DNA of 63,707 nucleotides from Planctomycetota bacterium (GCA_016220095.1 JACRIJ010000039.1:1-63707); one strand, 5' to 3'; counted from the first letter of the stretch, positions 7,114 through 17,411 are shown. Numbers and translations: made by a program. Notes: generated from the letters alone by a model not told the origin.

Positions 7114-10100
7114 TCACCTGTAAAAAATTTTCTTCAAAAAACAGCCTTTTACCTGTGCAGACTCGCCCGTATCCGGTTGTGAATTCACATTGTTTGTTTC
7201 TGAAGCAGGTTCGCTGGTTGTGCCGGCAGTATAATATGATGTAATCGCGGTCTTAAACGTCCATATATTTGTCCACGAAGAAGTCCCGTCAGCGTTAGAC
7301 GCGCGTACGCGCCAATAATAACGGGCATTGCCTGAATTATCCGTTAATTCGTACGCGTTTTCCGACAGGCCGGATGCGTTGATTGCCACGGTACTAAAAT
7401 CAGGTTCTAAGGAAATCTGTATCTGATACTGTACGTCAGCGCCAAGTGAAGGGTACCACTGTAAAACTACCGGCAGTGTGTCCGCCACATAATTATCAAG
7501 CGGCTTTGAAAGCACAGGTTTTCCCGGAGGCAACTGCTCCGCAATAACCCCGCTTGAAAAATCTTTTGTCGTAAACGACCTGACACTGCTCCAGTTACTT
7601 TCGCCGTAGTCATTAACTGCTTTTACACGCCAGTAAAATGCAGTCCCGTATGCCAGGTCATTTATTGTATAGTAAATCGTCTCAATACCGGTGTTTATTT
7701 TCACGTCGGATGTAAAAGTATAGTCACTGCTGTACTCAACAGTATAAGCGATAGCGCCCGATCCTGAAGAAGCATACCATCCTAATACGATGGAAGTCTC
7801 GGCATCTTCAGCGTTATCGGAAGGAATATTCAATGCCGGCACTGACGGCAGTTCCTCTTCTGCCGTATCAAATCCGTATATAACAAGACTCACCGGTATT
7901 TCCACGGGCGCGTTTATCGCAGTGTCTGAAGTTAAAGTTATAGTTGCCTCGTATACGCCGACAGGCAGGGCGCTAATGTCCACAAACACATCAACAGACA
8001 CCGCCGGGTCCCCTGAACCCGACCCGGGCGTAACGGCCAGCCAATCCGCATCGTCCTGCAAAGTCCATTCAAAATCCAATGAAGTCTCTTTTGATATGGT
8101 CATTGCCTGTGTCAGTATAGTAACAGGCGTACCGTATTGAACGCTGAAAACAAGGCCTGAAGGATTAACATATACTATAACATCCGTATAACCCGAAGTC
8201 ATAATAAATTCGTACGCGCCGAGGTCCCAGGCGCCCGTATCAAAATTATCAACATTAAGTATATCAACGCCTTTATTGTTGCCATCTTTATCGGTATTGA
8301 ACTCAGCGCTCAGGTTTACGCCCTGGTCAATGGCGCTGACTGCCGTGCTCTTAAGCCGGAAATCACCGGTTGAAGCGCCGATAAAATAGTCGGATGTTGC
8401 CGTAATATCGCAATTATCCAGCTGGCTGTTGCTTATATCCGCGCCAAATCCTATCAGACAATTAATCAGGCGCGAATTTTCTATTACAATAGCCGAGGAA
8501 TCGGGGCTGAAAATTGTCAGGTTTTCGCCAAGGGCGAGATTGGAAATACCGCCGGAAGTGATTACGCAGTTCCTTAATATCTCATTGCCGGTACTGCCTT
8601 GCCCTGTAACCGCGTAACCGCTTGACGGCGACAAAATGCCATTCTCCAACACGATATCTTTTGTCAATACAATATTTTCCGTATGCGCTATCGTATCTTC
8701 TATACTAATAGTATCCCCGTCAGTTGTACTTGCGCTGTCTATAGCATCCTGAATAATAGCGTACATCTCACCGGTGGATTCGTTGATCATCTGGGGTATA
8801 GTTGAAGTGGTGGTGAATTTGTAATAGGACGAATTGGACACATTGGACGCGCCGTCAACTGCGAGCACGCGCCAGTAGTAGGTACTGTTACCGATAAGGA
8901 GCTCGGCACCCGTACCCGATAGAATATAGGACGGATTGGATAAATTGATCTTATTGACCACCGGTGAATTGAACGAAGTATAATTATCCAACTGCAAGGT
9001 ATATGATACGCCGCTCAGGTCTGTTACCGCGTTCCAGCTGAAATCCGTTATGGATTCAGTAATAAAGGCATTGTTCAGCGGCAGGGAAAGCGTCATGGCT
9101 GGAGGCGCGGTGCCGTCGTACTTGAACGGTCCCATGTCCTGCGCCGCACCTGCGGTATTCGTAGAAGAATACGGCAGGTAATGGAAATACCATAAACCAT
9201 CCGAGGTTGCGGAGTTAAGGAGTTGAGGGGCTAAGGAATCCCAGACGGGCTCTGTCAGGTTGAATGTGTAGGAAGCAGTATTGTCCCAGGCGTAATAGTA
9301 CTTATTTATCTGCGCGCCGAAGCCAACGGAATTTGTGAATGTAAAGGTTGCCGTAGAATACCAGTTATTGGTCAGTTTATCACAGAACACGGAATCTACA
9401 GGCGGGATAATAGGAACCGTATATGTAACGGTAATATCCGTCAGCACGGGCTCTACAGAGGTGCCGTCACCGGTGAAAGTAGCGCGATACTGGATGTACC
9501 GACCGGTAACTGCAACGGACATATCACCGTTGGTGACGGCCTCCCAACTTGGGCTGAAATCGGTCCATCCCGAATTATCGTCATCCGCGCGAATTTCCAT
9601 GGCAAGAGTCCCCGCACCGGTTGCAGTCCACGTTGCAAAATCAATCTTCGTGTTATTCCCGCCGGTGTCCTTGACAGCGGAGGTAAATGTTCCGGAGGCA
9701 TTGTAAGGCATGTCTTCTGTGCCTAAGGAAAGAACGGGTTCGTTGGTGGTATATTTTCTTATTTTTATTTCATCCCAATAAGCGTTTATGCCAAAGTTGC
9801 CAACTCCTGTTTGCTCATAAACCTCTAAATTAATATTATGACTGCCGCTTGTTGGAGTATTAGCAACATTAAATTCCATCCATCCTCCTTCATCTCCAGC
9901 CACATCATCTGTCCACAAAACTGTCGAATCCATCAATGCTCGCTTTATATGATAGCCTGATACACCCAATGTATAGTCATCGTATGTTCGTCCAATGATT
10001 TTAACTTGCGAACCATCGAAATTAATTGCCTTACCAATTCGACCATAGTTTCCGGCTAAGGAGCTTGTAGAATTAGGATAATTAATATTGTAAGACTTAG

Positions 10101-13100
10101 CAGGAGTACAAAATATGGCAGTGCTTTGGGCCCCGTTAAAACTAACTCCATTTTCCGAATAGGTCCAGCCTGAAGCGCCATCAAAACCATCGTAAAAAGC
10201 ATACACATTATATTTGTTCTCAAGCGGACTTCCGGCAGAGGCATTGTTGTAATAAATATAATAGCTGTGAGTGCCGGTTGCCTCGGAAGTGGAAGAAGCG
10301 TTTATCGCCGACTGCGTCTTGAACCAGAGCTCGTTCCTGGCGTTGTAGTGCTCAACAATTTCGCTGGCTGAAAGGACGCGGTTGTAAATCGCAACTTCAT
10401 CGATACTACCGCTGAAATAACTGCCGTAAGTTGTTCTTTTTAACACACCGACATGGAAATTTGTCCTGTTTGAAGTATCGCCAAACCAATCGCCATCATT
10501 AGTGCCCGTTAGCGTCTGAAGTTGATTATTAACATAAATGTTATAAGTAGTACCAGTTGAAGTTACGGCAACATGATACCAAATAGAACCGTTGGTTAAC
10601 AAGACAGTATTGCCGGAAACAAGATTTGATACGTCATTATTATACTGCTGAATATAAATCTGGCCAGTCGGGCTAAGACCAATATTGAAATAATATTGGT
10701 CTGCGCTGTCTGAGGCAGAGGTAACTATGTAACCCCCACTTGAACCGGTATTTGGCTTAATCCAAAATTCCACCGTTCCTGATGTCGCTACGGTAAGGTT
10801 ATCCGCCCTGTTTGCAAAATATACGCTGCCATTTCCATTGAATGACGCATTAAATTTACCCGAGCTACTCCATGCCGAAACGTTGTTTGTTAAATTTTTA
10901 CTATTTCCAGAAGAATCAGCTGCATTTATTCCCAAACCTTCATTAAAATGCCAAAGTCCCAAAAGCCCGGTAGTCGTTGTTAAACTAAGCTCTCTTCCCA
11001 TCCCGCTTGAACCTTTAGCGATCACCTTCCCTTCCGTATAATACGGACTGCCGTTTAAGGCGCCGTTGTTGCCATTGCCGGACGCGTCGCCGGCGTCGTT
11101 GTCCAGATGCCAGAGGCCCGTTGTGTTGGTATCGGTAATGAAAGGTGTGTTCTGAGGAACAAAATTTGAAGTGTAGCGAATATTATTTGAAATTCTTACT
11201 TCATCAATTGTCCCATCAAAATAATAACCAGGAGTCCCGGCATTATATTCCTGTTTCCCAATGAATAAGGAACGAGTTGAATTGTATATAGCATTTGACT
11301 TGCCCCAGCTTGTCTTAAACTGTCCGTTCAAATATACCTTAACGATACTTGACCCATCATATGTAACTGCAAAATGATACCATTGATTAACTTGTATTCC
11401 CGTGGCAATGTCTGCTTCAGCCGAAACATTATCATCTTTTAAACGATAAACATCAAGCGTAGCGGCTGAATCGAGCATTATTTCATATTCTGCAGCTCCG
11501 TCGGTTCCTCTTGCGCCCTTTGATAATATCGTTACGTAACTACTTGCAGGTATTGAAGATGCTTTAAACCAGAATTCTATCGTAGCAGAGGATTGAGGGA
11601 AAAAAGAACTATCAGAGACGCTAATGAATTGACTGGTTCCATTTAGACTTATCCCCTGCCCTTTGACGATATCCCTGTCCAATTCGTAATATGCCACGCC
11701 AGTCCTGTCATAGGCAATGACTCTAAGGTCGTCAATATCGCTTTGCAGATTTCCAGCAGAACGCAGTGATTCTATATCCACATCGGCCTTGACCGAATAC
11801 CCTGAAGCCAGGGCGTCCGCGGCAGTCACGGTCACGAGCTTTCTCCTGGTGAACGCGTCGTTCTGTTTAATCTCCGACCCAAAACTCACGGCCGGCTCCG
11901 TAGCGGCGTACTTGCGCACGAAAATATTATCCGTATAATGCCACTCCGACCTCCCTTGGAAGTCGCCGAAGGTTATACTCCTGGTCGTACTGGCGCCGGC
12001 GTACGGCACCCCAGTAAAGAAAGAGTTATCCAACCACAGGTCGTAAGAACCGGACCTCATCACGAACTTTATCTTGACAGGCGTGTCCGCGGCCGCGGAC
12101 TTCAGGATTGTCCATCCGGAGCCATTGTTATACTGCCAGCTGTCATTCAACGGCATGACCCAGGTACTGCCGTTGACCGTGTACACCCGGATAGACTCGT
12201 TCTCGCCTGTAACGAAGTGCGGGATATGAACGAACTCGACCACCACGTTGTCCGAGGCCCAGCTATTGCTTGTCGGCTCCGTGGAATAGATGTGGCTCAA
12301 CGCGGTCGAGGAAGGCAAGTATCTGCCGCGCCTGGAGCCGATGTAATCCACGGCCGTCAATGTAAAGTCGGAGCCGTTGGAGGTCTTGCTCCACTTGGAT
12401 GCCGCATCCAAATCGGCCCCGGAGGCGTAGGACTCGTAGTCCTCAAAGAACTCGAAGGTATTGGCGCCATTATTGGCGTAAGAGCCGCCGGACGCGGCTA
12501 ATGGGTTGCCGTAGTACATGTACACGCCGGTAAGCCCGACCGGAATGCTGTCGGCCCCGGCGCATTTCACCCAGAACGTCCCGTCTTTTTCCATCCAATA
12601 TGAAAATTCCATTCCTGAATTTCCTGTGAATCTGATGTCGCCGTAATTCAATTTTGCCTTGGCGTTATAACACGCATTGATTTCGTCAATTGAAAGCGCA
12701 CGGTTGTAAATGCGAACTTCGTCTAAATCACCCTTCATATTACCCAAAGAGCCCATTCTTCCCATTTCTATAGAACCAGTGAAATTCATTGTGCCAGAAA
12801 AACTGCCTGATGATTCCATTACACCATTAACATATAGTTTCATAACTCCCGCATTACGGCTAACAACAAAACACCTGTACACATTATCATTAAATATTGT
12901 AGTACTCTGAAGAGCTACACTAGAAGCGCCATTATATAATTCAAAAGTTAATTTAGTTGATGATATACGATTACTAAATGACCAGAAATTATTGCCATCT
13001 GTATTTTTTGATATGATATATCGTTCGCTTGTGCCGGTACCATCAGATTTCAACCAGAATTCTATGGAAAAATCTCCTGCTCCGAAGTTAAACACGTTAT

Positions 13101-13659
13101 TATGAGGAATACTCACATAATCATTACTACCGTCAAAACTCATACTGTTATCGGTTTTGCCGGGACTTAGAACTCCGTAAGGAGAAGAAAAACCATTCAT
13201 AGTGCCGTTATTGCTATAGCCGCTTGAGTCAGCGATACTGCCGGATGTTGCGCCTGCGCCTTCCTCAAAATGCCAGCTCCCCACCAATCCGGTCTCGTCG
13301 TACACCGGATTTTCCACCTTTACCTGGTAATCCGACAATGCGGAGGCGCCGGCGTTGTTTATTGTGATCGCCTTTCTGTATTGCCACGCGCTCATCGCCT
13401 CAGGCCAATTTGCCGCAGGCTCCCACCAATCCGCCTGCTTGACCAATTCCACGGAATCATTGGTCACCCGCGTTTCGACCGTGGCACTGCCGGCGGTATT
13501 GAAATCAGATGTGGTCGTCTGAACCCAAGTATCGCCAAACAGAAAAACAGAAGCCATCATACAGCAAACTGTTGACAGTAAACAGGTTGCCGGCGATGGG
13601 TAAAAATTGAAAAACGGAAAAAACGCTCGTGATTCTTCAGTTTGTCCTGTATTCTTCAT
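7114..13659 (-). CDS. giant secreted surface protein with DUF2341, LamG and Fn3-like domains, 2181 aa
   Basis: A hydrophobic segment near residues 24-42 looks like a signal peptide. Two DUF2341 units are visible, each split by inserted concanavalin-like LamG domains: the first starts at WQYRKAITI (about 91) and resumes at YGDIRFTG, the second starts at FTRRKLVTV (about 610). Three LamG domains are recognisable (SWHFEEGAG, FIEFW-type and LYVNG/IYVNN-type motifs). Later parts are Fn3-like modules with YYWRV motifs, a short beta-helix-like stretch, a BACON-like beta domain (VNPSGLVFSV) and two more Fn3-like modules. Such proteins bind glycans or surfaces. The ATG at 13659 has an AAGAGGTG ribosome site. 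It lies 28 bases after the glycosidase-like gene, in one operon. The C-terminus (KGCFLKKIFYR) has no clear anchor. Confidence 0.88.
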   Translation of the reverse strand: MKNTGQTEESRAFFPFFNFYPSPATCLLSTVCCMMASVFLFGDTWVQTTTSDFNTAGSATVETRVTNDSVELVKQADWWEPAANWPEAMSAWQYRKAITINNAGASALSDYQVKVENPVYDETGLVGSWHFEEGAGATSGSIADSSGYSNNGTMNGFSSPYGVLSPGKTDNSMSFDGSNDYVSIPHNNVFNFGAGDFSIEFWLKSDGTGTSERYIISKNTDGNNFWSFSNRISSTKLTFELYNGASSVALQSTTIFNDNVYRCFVVSRNAGVMKLYVNGVMESSGSFSGTMNFTGSIEMGRMGSLGNMKGDLDEVRIYNRALSIDEINACYNAKAKLNYGDIRFTGNSGMEFSYWMEKDGTFWVKCAGADSIPVGLTGVYMYYGNPLAASGGSYANNGANTFEFFEDYESYASGADLDAASKWSKTSNGSDFTLTAVDYIGSRRGRYLPSSTALSHIYSTEPTSNSWASDNVVVEFVHIPHFVTGENESIRVYTVNGSTWVMPLNDSWQYNNGSGWTILKSAAADTPVKIKFVMRSGSYDLWLDNSFFTGVPYAGASTTRSITFGDFQGRSEWHYTDNIFVRKYAATEPAVSFGSEIKQNDAFTRRKLVTVTAADALASGYSVKADVDIESLRSAGNLQSDIDDLRVIAYDRTGVAYYELDRDIVKGQGISLNGTSQFISVSDSSFFPQSSATIEFWFKASSIPASSYVTILSKGARGTDGAAEYEIMLDSAATLDVYRLKDDNVSAEADIATGIQVNQWYHFAVTYDGSSIVKVYLNGQFKTSWGKSNAIYNSTRSLFIGKQEYNAGTPGYYFDGTIDEVRISNNIRYTSNFVPQNTPFITDTNTTGLWHLDNDAGDASGNGNNGALNGSPYYTEGKVIAKGSSGMGRELSLTTTTGLLGLWHFNEGLGINAADSSGNSKNLTNNVSAWSSSGKFNASFNGNGSVYFANRADNLTVATSGTVEFWIKPNTGSSGGYIVTSASDSADQYYFNIGLSPTGQIYIQQYNNDVSNLVSGNTVLLTNGSIWYHVAVTSTGTTYNIYVNNQLQTLTGTNDGDWFGDTSNRTNFHVGVLKRTTYGSYFSGSIDEVAIYNRVLSASEIVEHYNARNELWFKTQSAINASSTSEATGTHSYYIYYNNASAGSPLENKYNVYAFYDGFDGASGWTYSENGVSFNGAQSTAIFCTPAKSYNINYPNSTSSLAGNYGRIGKAINFDGSQVKIIGRTYDDYTLGVSGYHIKRALMDSTVLWTDDVAGDEGGWMEFNVANTPTSGSHNINLEVYEQTGVGNFGINAYWDEIKIRKYTTNEPVLSLGTEDMPYNASGTFTSAVKDTGGNNTKIDFATWTATGAGTLAMEIRADDDNSGWTDFSPSWEAVTNGDMSVAVTGRYIQYRATFTGDGTSVEPVLTDITVTYTVPIIPPVDSVFCDKLTNNWYSTATFTFTNSVGFGAQINKYYYAWDNTASYTFNLTEPVWDSLAPQLLNSATSDGLWYFHYLPYSSTNTAGAAQDMGPFKYDGTAPPAMTLSLPLNNAFITESITDFSWNAVTDLSGVSYTLQLDNYTSFNSPVVNKINLSNPSYILSGTGAELLIGNSTYYWRVLAVDGASNVSNSSYYKFTTTSTIPQMINESTGEMYAIIQDAIDSASTTDGDTISIEDTIAHTENIVLTKDIVLENGILSPSSGYAVTGQGSTGNEILRNCVITSGGISNLALGENLTIFSPDSSAIVIENSRLINCLIGFGADISNSQLDNCDITATSDYFIGASTGDFRLKSTAVSAIDQGVNLSAEFNTDKDGNNKGVDILNVDNFDTGAWDLGAYEFIMTSGYTDVIVYVNPSGLVFSVQYGTPVTILTQAMTISKETSLDFEWTLQDDADWLAVTPGSGSGDPAVSVDVFVDISALPVGVYEATITLTSDTAINAPVEIPVSLVIYGFDTAEEELPSVPALNIPSDNAEDAETSIVLGWYASSGSGAIAYTVEYSSDYTFTSDVKINTGIETIYYTINDLAYGTAFYWRVKAVNDYGESNWSSVRSFTTKDFSSGVIAEQLPPGKPVLSKPLDNYVADTLPVVLQWYPSLGADVQYQIQISLEPDFSTVAINASGLSENAYELTDNSGNARYYWRVRASNADGTSSWTNIWTFKTAITSYYTAGTTSEPASETNNVNSQPDTGESAQVKGCFLKKIFYR

Positions 13660-13687
13660 ACATTACACCTCTTAACAGATATATTAT

Positions 13688-15388
13688 TTAGTCATCGAGT
13701 TTATGCACGCGCACGTCGTCAAACCAGACGCTGTCTTCCTGGGTTGGCTGTCCTGATGCCTCTAAAATAAGCACCATGAAGCCCGCCTCATCAGGGACTG
13801 ACACCGCTCCTGCCAATTCCATCCATTTGTCAGCTGTAACCGGGACTGAAAAGACAGGCACGTCATCCTCCTGCGCAATCCATTTACCGGACGGAGTCTG
13901 CCAGCCAACCGTGACGCAGGCGTTTCCTTTTCCCTGAATGCGCCGCATTACTTGAATCGCATAGCACGCACCGGGGCTTATCTGATATTTTTGAATGAGG
14001 CATCCGCTATAGACACCGGAGATGCGGGCGGCGCCTTTTTCGGAAAAACCCTCCAGCCGGTCCCAAGACAAAGTTCCCGAGGAGCCTTCTTGCCAGATTT
14101 TCCATTCTGGCGGCGCATCTTTTGCTTTCTGGTCCGGCGCGTAGTTTTCATTACCGGCAGTTTTTTCGTTTGAAAAATCGCCGTTGCGCGCCAAATTGGC
14201 CAGGCCACCTTTTTTGACGCGCTCTATCGCATAGTCCTCAAGGTTGTCTGCCTGAGCAAGCCGAACCGCCCGGTCGCATCCCGGCATAACTTCCGACCAT
14301 CGGCCTTTAAATGCCTTGCGGACAGTCGGCCACCAGGTATATTGCTCACCGTAAATCCAAATATATTCATCAGTGACGCGCAAGGCGGAAAAAAGATTGG
14401 TGTGCAGACGGTCTGCCGGCGGCATCCCTTTCATGTCAAGGGACCATGGATTTCCCGGCGGATTGGTATATGCGTCCATATAAAAAGCGATGCCGAGCTG
14501 TACCTGTGCGCGGTATTTAGCGCGATTTTCAGGGGCAACCAACTGCTGGCCGGCGTTTTTTACCTGAAATAAAAGATTCAGGTAGTCCGCCGGGCTATTG
14601 GCTCGATACCCCTCTATTTCACATCCATCCACAAACTTTATTGTTGGAAGGCAGACGTCCAGCCACCCGTCAATAAAAGCCGGATATAAACCGTAGAGCT
14701 TATCCTGAAGCATCATTTTCTGATCCCGGCTTCGTGCCGCGCTGACATTGTCAATATTCATGTGATAACAAAGAAGAGTGATGTCCGGGTATTCTGCGGA
14801 CACCGCCTTCATCACCTGGCGTCCCCGTTCCCGCGCCCTGACATAGTATTCATCAAATGTGTGTTTTTCACGCTCAGGTTGACTCCAGTAAGCAAACTGA
14901 CAGTGCGCCGTATACGGCTCCGCGTCAAATACAATCCCTTTCAACCCGCCCTGTTTTGCGATCCGGGCTGCCATGCGCCAATGTTCAACTATATTTTTCC
15001 ATCCCTCATCGTTGAACCAATCCACATCGCCGGGATTGGCATTGAGCATAAGAAAGTTGTCCGTAAACCTGGCGAACTGACACGCTTTCAAATCATCAAT
15101 GCTTGATTGGAACCATTCGCCTTGCCACTTCTGGTCAATAAATGAAGATTTAAAAGTGTATGCTCCATTCCCATCGCTCCCGGTTACATTTATGGCTAAC
15201 CCGTCAAAGGGTTGTTTTTCCATCTCAGACAGATGTTCCCGAACCCAACGCGTATCAGGCTGGTCCCAGTCAGTTTCAATAATCTTCTTTTTGAAGCGCA
15301 TGTCCTGTTTTACTTCCATGTCCTTTACCATGCCTGGCCATTGACAAGCCAAACTCAGCATCAGACAGAAAAGAATCATTGTTTTCAT
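13688..15388 (-). CDS. glycosidase-like lipoprotein with C-terminal carbohydrate-binding-like domain, 566 aa
   Basis: The N-terminus (MKTMILFCLMLSLAC) looks like a lipoprotein or Sec signal. Residues about 40-400 have the look of a TIM-barrel glycoside hydrolase family found in Planctomycetes and Verrucomicrobia: alternating beta strands, GIVFDAEPY with paired acids, LLCYHMN and EYIWIYGEQYTWW. The last 150 residues (from about 420, NLARNGDFSNE) look like a CBM4/9-type jelly roll. I cannot assign a substrate or GH number. The ATG at 15388 overlaps the stop of a 22-codon ORF (ATGA), so translation is probably coupled; a GTG at 15400 is the alternative start. It precedes the LamG giant gene. Confidence 0.75.
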   Translation of the reverse strand: MKTMILFCLMLSLACQWPGMVKDMEVKQDMRFKKKIIETDWDQPDTRWVREHLSEMEKQPFDGLAINVTGSDGNGAYTFKSSFIDQKWQGEWFQSSIDDLKACQFARFTDNFLMLNANPGDVDWFNDEGWKNIVEHWRMAARIAKQGGLKGIVFDAEPYTAHCQFAYWSQPEREKHTFDEYYVRARERGRQVMKAVSAEYPDITLLCYHMNIDNVSAARSRDQKMMLQDKLYGLYPAFIDGWLDVCLPTIKFVDGCEIEGYRANSPADYLNLLFQVKNAGQQLVAPENRAKYRAQVQLGIAFYMDAYTNPPGNPWSLDMKGMPPADRLHTNLFSALRVTDEYIWIYGEQYTWWPTVRKAFKGRWSEVMPGCDRAVRLAQADNLEDYAIERVKKGGLANLARNGDFSNEKTAGNENYAPDQKAKDAPPEWKIWQEGSSGTLSWDRLEGFSEKGAARISGVYSGCLIQKYQISPGACYAIQVMRRIQGKGNACVTVGWQTPSGKWIAQEDDVPVFSVPVTADKWMELAGAVSVPDEAGFMVLILEASGQPTQEDSVWFDDVRVHKLDD

Positions 15389-15453
15389 CCACATACCCAC
15401 ATCCCGCCTAACAGTAAACCCAATATTGCCGTTACAACTATTCGTTTTATCAT
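15385..15453 (-). CDS. 22-aa hydrophobic leader ORF, translationally coupled
   Basis: The frame starts with ATG at 15453, eight bases after a perfect AAAGGAG ribosome site. It encodes a short signal-like peptide (MIKRIVVTAILGLLLG, then GMWVCG) and ends in a TGA at 15387-15385, overlapping the ATG of the glycosidase-like gene. The larger gene has no comparably strong site of its own, so reinitiation is likely. It may be a leader peptide or a tiny lipoprotein-like product. An ancestral frameshifted signal sequence is also possible. Confidence 0.6.
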   Translation of the reverse strand: MIKRIVVTAILGLLLGGMWVCG

Positions 15454-15477
15454 ATCTTCGTCTCCTTTGATTCGGTT

Positions 15478-15505
15478 ACTATAGCTAATCCCGTCAAGAA
15501 CACAA
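15478..15505 (-). promoter_or_regulatory. candidate sigma-70 promoter of the leader-glycosidase-LamG operon
   Basis: Minus strand TTGTGT (15505-15500), a 16-base spacer and TATAGT (15483-15478). The RNA would start near 15471, placing the ribosome site of the leader ORF close to the 5' end. Confidence 0.5.
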
Positions 15506-15525
15506 AATGGTTACTTCGGCTTAGG

Positions 15526-16617
15526 TTATCCCCCGGGGGGAGGAGAAATTGCTTCCTTTTCTTTCGCTTGCTTTAACCACTCCCTCCATTTCCCTTTATC
15601 CTTACCGAAATTCTTGCCGGTTATCATTTTATCAAGAGTATCAAACGAGGCATCGGAAATTTTATACCTGAGATTAATTGATACCTCTTCGTATTGATTA
15701 TCATCATCAAGCAAACCGACGAGTTTTTCCACAATATCAAGCGACCACCATTTTATTTTTCCGAGCGCGCAGATTGCTCTATATCGGTTAAATGGCTCTT
15801 TATTATCCAGATTTTCCGTCAACACCAACACCGCTTTGGAATCTCCCATTTCCGATAATATTAACGCCGATTCAAAACGAACGCTGTTATCAGTATTGAC
15901 TAATTCTCTTTGCAATAGCCCATGGATTTGACCCAATTCTTTCCCGGCTGTTTCTCTTTTCGCCTTGTCTTTATCCGTCAATTGACCAATCAATTCCTTT
16001 ACGCGTTCCGGTGGGTATTGCCTCAGCTTTCCGATATTTTCCGCATTATATTCCAAGATTATCAGGTTATCATCGTCATGCATTGCGCCGAATAAATCCC
16101 TTCTTACTCCGTCCCGTTCTATTGTTCCCCCCGGACTGACCGAAGAAATTGACGGAAGAATCATAATATATTTTCCTCCCGCCTTTACTAACCCTTTAAA
16201 CCTATCATGCTTCATAATATACATTTTCCCGTTAGACCTTGAAGAACCTTCCGTATAGGTATAGGTAACCTGTATTTCCTTGCCTTCAGAATAGCCTAAC
16301 AACTCTCTTTCTTTCTCTGTATTTTTCTCCTCTTTGCTTTCAACAGTCTTTTTAAGGAATTCTACTATCTGGAAATTGAAGGTAGAACCTCTGTGGCTGC
16401 CAATACTAATTCCGTCTGTTCCGGACAATTCCGCAATGACAATTACGCCATGATCAGGAAAGGATTCCCTAATAACATCCCAATCCTCCTTCTCTTGCAA
16501 ATCGGAGCTAATCTTTACCGGTTCTTCTTGGAGTGCAGGGTTCTTGTCCTCTTGGGCTTGTAACCAGGCGCCGCCTATCAAAATGCCTATTATCAGCACC
16601 ACCATTTTCTTCCGCAT
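15526..16617 (-). CDS. secreted HEAT-repeat protein, 363 aa
   Basis: A signal peptide (MRKKMVVLIIGILIGGAWLQAQ) is followed by a beta-rich domain (about 45-185) with EIQVTYTYTEG and KYIMILPSISS. HEAT-type helical repeats cover about 205-345, with NSVRFESALILSEMGDSKA and FNRYRAICALGKIKWW as the clearest. The ribosome site AAAGGAAG precedes the ATG at 16617. The function is unknown; HEAT repeats usually mediate protein contacts. It stands alone between the operon on its left and a small gene on its right. Confidence 0.75.
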   Translation of the reverse strand: MRKKMVVLIIGILIGGAWLQAQEDKNPALQEEPVKISSDLQEKEDWDVIRESFPDHGVIVIAELSGTDGISIGSHRGSTFNFQIVEFLKKTVESKEEKNTEKERELLGYSEGKEIQVTYTYTEGSSRSNGKMYIMKHDRFKGLVKAGGKYIMILPSISSVSPGGTIERDGVRRDLFGAMHDDDNLIILEYNAENIGKLRQYPPERVKELIGQLTDKDKAKRETAGKELGQIHGLLQRELVNTDNSVRFESALILSEMGDSKAVLVLTENLDNKEPFNRYRAICALGKIKWWSLDIVEKLVGLLDDDNQYEEVSINLRYKISDASFDTLDKMITGKNFGKDKGKWREWLKQAKEKEAISPPPGG

Positions 16618-16662
16618 ATAAGAACTTCCTTTCTGTTTTTTATAAAATTGCGGACTCCAGAC

Positions 16663-16911
16663 TCAAGAGTTACGACTCCTGACTCCGTCCGTACTTCCTT
16701 CTTCATACTTCGTCCAGCCAACAAGCCTGCCGTCACGGAATACATAATGCTCCTGTGTTTTCGCGTCATTGTGATAATAGATCCATTCCTCCCTGCTTCG
16801 TGTATTAGAGTCGGCAGGGACTACGTTCTTTGCCGCGGGCTTTCCGCGCAGGACGTATATATCGTCAGGAGTCAGCGGAGGACAGGTATCGGTTTTAGCA
16901 GTATCATTCAT
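16663..16911 (-). CDS. small hypothetical protein, 82 aa
   Basis: No signal peptide. The protein has an aromatic pattern (EEWIYYHNDAKTQEHYVF, then RDGRLVGWTKYE) resembling small beta-sheet domains that recur in planctomycete proteins. A strong AAGGAG site precedes the ATG at 16911. The last ten codons run into GACTCC-type intergenic repeat sequence, so the natural C-terminus may have been altered. I do not recognise a family. Confidence 0.65.
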   Translation of the reverse strand: MNDTAKTDTCPPLTPDDIYVLRGKPAAKNVVPADSNTRSREEWIYYHNDAKTQEHYVFRDGRLVGWTKYEEGSTDGVRSRNS

Positions 16912-17411
16912 AATAGTACACTCCTTAATGAAATTCTAAGCACTAAACCCTAAACTCTAAACAAATTCTAAACTCAAAATCCGAATGACCGAAACCCGTC
17001 GTATGTCGTGTTTTGAAATTTAGAGTTTGGCTATTAGTATTTGTTTAGGGTTTTGGATTTAGGATTTAGAGTTTTATTAGTACGGCGTATCCTATTCAAC
17101 TGTTCATCTGTTCTTCGTCCGTCCTTCCTCCTTCGTTTTTCCTTCTTCATCCTCGCGTCTTTGTGCTAATTCGCGGTTATATAAGTAGCAAAAATAATGC
17201 CAACCGTTATCTGTAAAACCGTTCTTACATAACACTTTGGAAATAAACGAGTTGTGACAACAGGCCCAAACAGGAAATGATACTTATATGATTGAATGTG
17301 TGTCTAAAACGATACAGCGGTTGCCAAATTTGCCATAGCTCCCAATGTAACCGAACTCGCTGACCTGATTACTGCAACAAAAACGCTCAAGCAAAACGAA
17401 TGAATATTTTG
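16912..17411. other. non-coding gap with inverted word-like repeats and a possible gene remnant
   Basis: At 16936-17075 degenerate CTAAACCCTAAACTCTAAAC words on one side face GTTTAGGGTTTTGGATTTAG words on the other, forming a loose inverted repeat around 17000. The stretch 17100-17180 has CTTCGTCC/CTTCGTGT-style words shared with other gaps. A frame of about 31 codons (17308-17403, plus strand) following a stop reads like the C-terminal end of a protein (AVAKFAIAPNVTELADLI), but it has no start or ribosome site. Confidence 0.5.
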
